Source: Streptomyces griseofuscus (lineage in GTDB: Bacteria; Actinomycetota; Actinomycetes; Streptomycetales; Streptomycetaceae). From it: DNA of 64,000 bases. The stretch covers positions 434,001 through 498,000 of the forward strand of contig NZ_CP051006.1 in assembly GCF_014673495.1 (NCBI RefSeq), written 5' to 3'. Under the pieces are notes generated by a model. The model was not told the DNA's origin. It saw nothing but the letters and a program-made list of their open reading frames with translations, and ran no database searches. Numbering within the stretch: position 1 is the stretch's first letter; each line of letters begins with the position of its first letter. Positions 60,584-64,000 of the stretch are shown here, one piece after another. The position numbers were made by a program, and so were the translations under genes.

Positions 60584-61954
60584 TCATGCGGTCGCAACGG
60601 ACTTCTCCAGTCGGTCGGGGCCGGCCGGGCGGGGTCGGCCGAGCCTGCTCAGGACGCGGGACGCGGCGAGTGCGCCCGCGCGGACGGCGCCCTCGGACGC
60701 GGGGCGGAGCATCACCCAGTCACCGGCGTACTCCACCGCGCGCACCGGCCGGTCCAGGAAGGCTGCGCGTTCGGCGAGGGCCGCCGGGGTGGCTTCGGGC
60801 AGGCCGTGGCGGAAGGTGTGCGCGAAGTGGTGGCGGCGGGCGGCGCCGATGCCGGGGACGTAGCGTTCGGCCGCGTGGACCAGCAGGTCGGCGGCGTCGT
60901 CCGGGTCGGCGTCCAGGAGTTCGGGAACCTGGCGCGGGGCGGCCACGAGGGTGATCAGGCCGCGGCCTTCGGGGGCGCGGCCGGGGTCCTTGGCGTGGTC
61001 CACGACGACGCCGGAGAGCACTTGTTCCTCGGCGTCCGGGGTGAGCAGGATGTGCACCGGGCGCCGCGCGGCCGGGGCGAGCGGGCGGTCCAGCAGACAG
61101 CTGACCTTCAGCATCGGGGTGAAGGTGCAGGCGGTGAGGAACGGCCGTTCTTCGGCGGGGACTTCGGGGCGCAGGGCCACCGCCGCGGGTGCGGGTACGG
61201 CGAGCACCGCGGCCCGCGCCCTGACCTCGCCGTCGTCGCAGCGCAGGACGGCGTGCCCGCCCGCGTCGACCACCTCGCGCACGGTGTGCCCGGTGACGAC
61301 CTCGGTGTCGGCGGCGAGCCGGCGGGCGAGGAAGTCCATGCCCTCGCGGTAGGTACGCCAACTGCTCGGGGAACCGGCCTCCAGCAGCAGGCTGACCAGC
61401 GGGGCGGCGGCCGAGCGGCCGGTGTCCCAGCCGAAGAAGCAGCCCGCGACCGGCTGGAAGAGGTAGTCGTGCAGGTCGCGGTGGTAACGCGCGGCGGCCT
61501 CGCGGACGGTGGTGGCGCCGAGCGGGGTGCGTTCGGGGCGGTCGCCGTCGAAACCGGCGGCGCGGCGGCCGGACCAGGCGGAGAAGGCGGCCAGGTCGCG
61601 GCGGGCGCGGGCGGACAGTCCGGCGCCGGTGAGCAGGGCCGTGCGCTCCCCCACGCCGGGGCGGGCGCGGCCGCCGCGCCAGACGGCCACTCCGCCGCCG
61701 ACCCGGGGCACATCGGCCGGGGTGACGCCGAGGCGGCGCAGCAGTTCCCAGGTGGCGCGGTAGCCGCGGGAGGCGACCTGTTCGGCGCCGGTGTCCATGG
61801 TCCAGCCCTGGTGGCGCAGGCTGCGCATCCGGCCGCCCACGTCCGGGAGCTGCTCGTAGACGCGGACGGAGAGTCCGGCACGGCGCAGTTCATGGGCGGC
61901 GGTCAGTCCGGCGATGCCCGCGCCGACGACGGCGACGTCCAGTTCGGGTGTCAT
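60584..61954 (-). CDS. FAD-dependent amine oxidase/phytoene-desaturase-like oxidoreductase
   Basis: 456-residue flavoprotein. The dinucleotide fold is DVAVVGAGIAGLTAAHELRR, followed by VYEQLPDVGGRMRSLRHQGW and TMDTGAEQVAS, and the second FAD motif near the end is RAVEYAGDWVMLRPASEGAV. It belongs to the group with protoporphyrinogen oxidases, amine oxidases and desaturases. It overlaps the UbiA stop by four bases (ATGA), so oxidation of a prenylated intermediate is a natural guess. Confidence 0.86.
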   Translation of the reverse strand: MTPELDVAVVGAGIAGLTAAHELRRAGLSVRVYEQLPDVGGRMRSLRHQGWTMDTGAEQVASRGYRATWELLRRLGVTPADVPRVGGGVAVWRGGRARPGVGERTALLTGAGLSARARRDLAAFSAWSGRRAAGFDGDRPERTPLGATTVREAAARYHRDLHDYLFQPVAGCFFGWDTGRSAAAPLVSLLLEAGSPSSWRTYREGMDFLARRLAADTEVVTGHTVREVVDAGGHAVLRCDDGEVRARAAVLAVPAPAAVALRPEVPAEERPFLTACTFTPMLKVSCLLDRPLAPAARRPVHILLTPDAEEQVLSGVVVDHAKDPGRAPEGRGLITLVAAPRQVPELLDADPDDAADLLVHAAERYVPGIGAARRHHFAHTFRHGLPEATPAALAERAAFLDRPVRAVEYAGDWVMLRPASEGAVRAGALAASRVLSRLGRPRPAGPDRLEKSVATA

Positions 61955-62925
61955 CGGGTGGCCCCCCAGCCGAGGAGGATGTCGGCCGCGGTCATCAGGG
62001 CCACGCTGAGCCGGTGCACGGTGAAGCCGGTCCTGCGGGCGGCCATGATGTCGCCGCGGACGAACCCGGTCAGGTACTGGCGGGTGCGCAGCGCGGTCGC
62101 GGGGAGCATCAGCGGCACGAACCACCAGGGGGCCGTGCCGGTGGCCGAGGCGAGCGCGCCGATGAGGAACTCGGCGGCCGACAGCACCCCGATGAAGACG
62201 GCGTTGCCCCGCTCGGAGACCAGCGCGGCCACGGTGGGACGGCCCACGGCCCGGTCGCCCTCGACGTCATTGGTGTTGGAGTAGACCCCGAACATCAGCG
62301 GACCGAACCCGAACAGCACCGCCTGCACCATCAGGAAGCCGGCGAACTCCCCCGTCAGCAGCCCGTAGGGGACGATCACCAGTACGGCGCCGAGGGCGAC
62401 CAGGAACGCCTCCTGGAATCCGTGGTAGCTGATCTTCAGACCGTACGAGTACTGGAGTGACACCACGAACAGGGCGCCCCCGGCGACGAGCGCCCACAGC
62501 GGGCGGTGCGGGGCGAGCGTGGCGGCGGCCGTCCACAGCAGGACGCCCGCCACCGCGCAGGTCCAGGCGAAGCGCAGCGCCTGGGGCACCGTCAGGGCTC
62601 CGGCGACCAGCGGCTTGCGCGCCTTGCTGCGCAGGGGGTTGTCGGGGCCGTAGTTGGCGAGGTCGCTGCCGTCGCGGAACCCGGTGACGTCGTCCAGGGC
62701 GACCATCGCCATCAGGACGGCGATCTCGCCGACCAGGAACAGCGCCAGTACCAATGCCTTGCGGGCGGTGAAGGTGTCGAGCGGGAACAGGGCGGCGGCC
62801 AGGGCGAGGAAGATGCCGAGGTAGTAGTCGTACACGTCCAGCTTGCCGAGCCGCGCATAGCTGCGCAGCCTGCTGGGAGCGTGGGTGGCGGCCGTGGGGC
62901 GGCCCGCCACGATGCTGTCGGTCAT
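61951..62925 (-). CDS. UbiA-family prenyltransferase
   Basis: 324-residue integral membrane prenyltransferase with about nine helices. Two Asp-rich motifs bind Mg-diphosphate: ALDDVTGFRDGSDLANYGPD (first) and YSNTNDVEGDRAVGRPTVAA (second, NDxxGDR). GLKISYHGFQEAFLVALGAV, the family's helix 5-6 region, is also clear. It attaches a prenyl chain to an aromatic or polyol acceptor in the membrane. First gene of the overlapping operon; the ribosome site is AAAAGG. The acceptor and chain length are unknown. Confidence 0.88.
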   Translation of the reverse strand: MTDSIVAGRPTAATHAPSRLRSYARLGKLDVYDYYLGIFLALAAALFPLDTFTARKALVLALFLVGEIAVLMAMVALDDVTGFRDGSDLANYGPDNPLRSKARKPLVAGALTVPQALRFAWTCAVAGVLLWTAAATLAPHRPLWALVAGGALFVVSLQYSYGLKISYHGFQEAFLVALGAVLVIVPYGLLTGEFAGFLMVQAVLFGFGPLMFGVYSNTNDVEGDRAVGRPTVAALVSERGNAVFIGVLSAAEFLIGALASATGTAPWWFVPLMLPATALRTRQYLTGFVRGDIMAARRTGFTVHRLSVALMTAADILLGWGATR

Positions 62926-63113
62926 GGGGCCTTTTCAGGTCGGTCTGTGGGAGGGGTGGTCGGCGCCCCCGGGGGTGGGGGCGCGCGGGGATGGGTGATC
63001 CGGATGGGTGGGGGTGCCGTGGGCGGACGGGGGTGTGCGGTACGGGCCCTGCACCCCACCCCTAGGGGGCAGCGGGAGGGGGGCCGGCGGTCTTGTACCG
63101 GTGGTGTCGTCCG
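62926..63113. other. Short GC-rich gap between aminotransferase and UbiA genes
   Basis: 188 bases without a gene, with runs of C and a CCCCTAGGGG palindrome at 63060-63069. It may hold a weak terminator or an internal promoter; no clear choice is possible. Confidence 0.3.
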
Positions 63114-64000
63114 TCAGCCGTGCGTCGTGGCGAAGGCGCACACGAGGTCGGCCACCTGCCGGACCTGGGCGTCGGTCAGCAAGTGGTGCACCGGCAGCGA
63201 CAGATGGCGGCGGGACGCCTGCGCCGCGGCGGGCCAGCGGGCATCCGGTGGCGCGTACGGGGCGAAGGCGGGGTGCGCGGGCAGGGGGCTCGGGTAGTAG
63301 ACGTGACCGGCCACTCCGTGCTCGGCCAGGTGAGCCGCGAGGGCGTCCCGGGCGTCGGCGAGGACCGTGTACACGTAGAAGCAGCGGCCGTCGCGGTCGG
63401 GCGGCGGCGGGGTCACCCCGCGGTCGGCGAGCGGGGTGAAGCGCTCGGTGTAGTAGGCGGCGATCTCGGCCCGCCGGGCGAGGCGTGCGGGGAAACCGGC
63501 GTAGCGGTGTGTCTGGAAGGCCGCCTGGATCTCGTCGAAGCGGCTGTTGACGCCGACGGCGTGGTGGACGAAGCGCCGCCCGGGCCGCTGGCCGTGGTTG
63601 CGCAGCATCCGCACCCGCTCGCCGAGCGCCTGGTCCCGGGTGATCACCACACCGCCCTCGCCCGGCATTCCGCACGTCTTGACCTGCACGAAGGAGTAGA
63701 CGCCCGCCTCGCCCCACAGCCCGGCCGGCACGCCGCGCAGCACACCGCCCTGGGCGACCGCCGAGTCCTCCAGCAGGCGCAGTCCGTGCCGCCGGGCCAG
63801 CTCGGCGAAGCGGGGCATGTCGGCCATCACGGAGAACATATGGGCGGGCATCACCGCTCTGGTCCGCTCGGTGACGAGCCGCTGGGCGGCGTCCGGGTCC
63901 ATGGTCATGGTGTCCGGGCGGATGTCGGCGAAGACCGGGAGGGCTCCGACGGCGACGACCGAGGAGGCCAGCGGCGCGCAGCCGAAGGCGGGGACGATCA
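63114..64000 (-). CDS. DegT/DnrJ/EryC1/StrS aminotransferase, 5' end cut by window edge
   Basis: Last ~295 residues of a fold-type I PLP aminotransferase used for amino sugars or aminobenzoates. Visible: IVPAFGCAPLASSVVAVGAL, FADIRPDTMTMDPDAAQRLV, the PLP aspartate in LRLLEDSAVAQGGVLRGVPA, the PLP lysine in YSFVQVKTCGMPGEGGVVIT, and GVNSRFDEIQAAFQTHRYAG. The active site is complete. It lies 188 bases upstream of the UbiA gene on the same strand and opens the visible part of the right-hand cluster, whose earlier genes lie outside. Confidence 0.88.
   Translation of the reverse strand, partial: IVPAFGCAPLASSVVAVGALPVFADIRPDTMTMDPDAAQRLVTERTRAVMPAHMFSVMADMPRFAELARRHGLRLLEDSAVAQGGVLRGVPAGLWGEAGVYSFVQVKTCGMPGEGGVVITRDQALGERVRMLRNHGQRPGRRFVHHAVGVNSRFDEIQAAFQTHRYAGFPARLARRAEIAAYYTERFTPLADRGVTPPPPDRDGRCFYVYTVLADARDALAAHLAEHGVAGHVYYPSPLPAHPAFAPYAPPDARWPAAAQASRRHLSLPVHHLLTDAQVRQVADLVCAFATTHG

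Noticed and set aside
58058..60954. Long plus-strand open frames opposite the methyltransferase and ligase
   Set aside because: Antisense to well-supported genes; no ribosome sites.

Overview
The window is high-GC DNA (strong G/C at third codon positions, many GTG starts, ATGA/GTGA stop-start overlaps, a TTA codon reserved for a regulator) and looks like a Streptomyces chromosome. The gene content is mostly accessory: biosynthetic operons, regulators paired with exporters, secreted enzymes and many decayed genes. It resembles a chromosome-arm region rather than the conserved core. The genus is an inference from gene content; no rRNA, tRNA or core housekeeping block is present to prove it.

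Layout. (1) 1-5504, minus strand: a fully overlapping operon of a PaaK-like AMP ligase, an MFS exporter, a double-GNAT acetyltransferase, a LuxE-like acyl-protein synthetase and a LuxC-like acyl reductase that runs off the left edge. (2) 5961-15536: an EF-hand protein, an ArsR-MFS pair with a clear operator, small membrane proteins, a VOC protein, DoxX, a cupin/LysR divergent pair, an internally deleted alcohol dehydrogenase, a DUF664 protein and a secreted LGFP-repeat protein. (3) 15635-23022, minus strand: an unusual cluster with a 70-aa peptide, MFS exporter, phytanoyl-CoA dioxygenase, dienelactone hydrolase, MmgE/PrpD dehydratase, intact citrate synthase and a Sua5/YrdC protein. I think this is the best candidate for an undescribed pathway, a tricarboxylate-derived metabolite. 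(4) 23396-28817: a virginiamycin B lyase homologue, an SDR/LysR pair, a HTH-citrate synthase fusion lacking catalytic histidines, and a sigma factor with a TTA codon.

(5) 28873-35038 is a corridor of gene decay: remnants of an AraC regulator, a 4-hydroxybenzoate hydroxylase, two pieces of MFS transporter and a frameshifted PapA-like acyltransferase, interleaved with intact GNAT, amino-acid permease and DUF6232 genes. (6) 35044-38733: FMN reductase and SnoaL-like genes divergent from an ECF41-type sigma factor, then a DUF664 protein and a hydrolase. (7) 39540-46866: two complete two-component systems, each followed in the same direction by a secreted glycoside hydrolase (GH114 and a GH101-like enzyme). 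The two modules converge on a tandem repeat and a terminator; both hydrolases are predicted to act on galactosamine-containing polymers. (8) 47983-51680: the 2-methylisoborneol operon with a family-2 encapsulin shell carrying a cyclic-nucleotide-binding domain, the terpene cyclase with a long disordered N-terminus, and the GPP C-methyltransferase.

(9) 53110-54093: a lipoprotein L,D-transpeptidase. (10) 54691-64000, minus strand: a second biosynthetic cluster running off the right edge: DegT/DnrJ aminotransferase, UbiA prenyltransferase, FAD oxidoreductase, two AMP ligases, a methyltransferase and a family III CoA-transferase. Nearly all of its genes from UbiA downward overlap or lie within about 90 bases of each other. 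It suggests a prenylated, methylated, CoA-activated small molecule whose core-forming genes lie outside the window.
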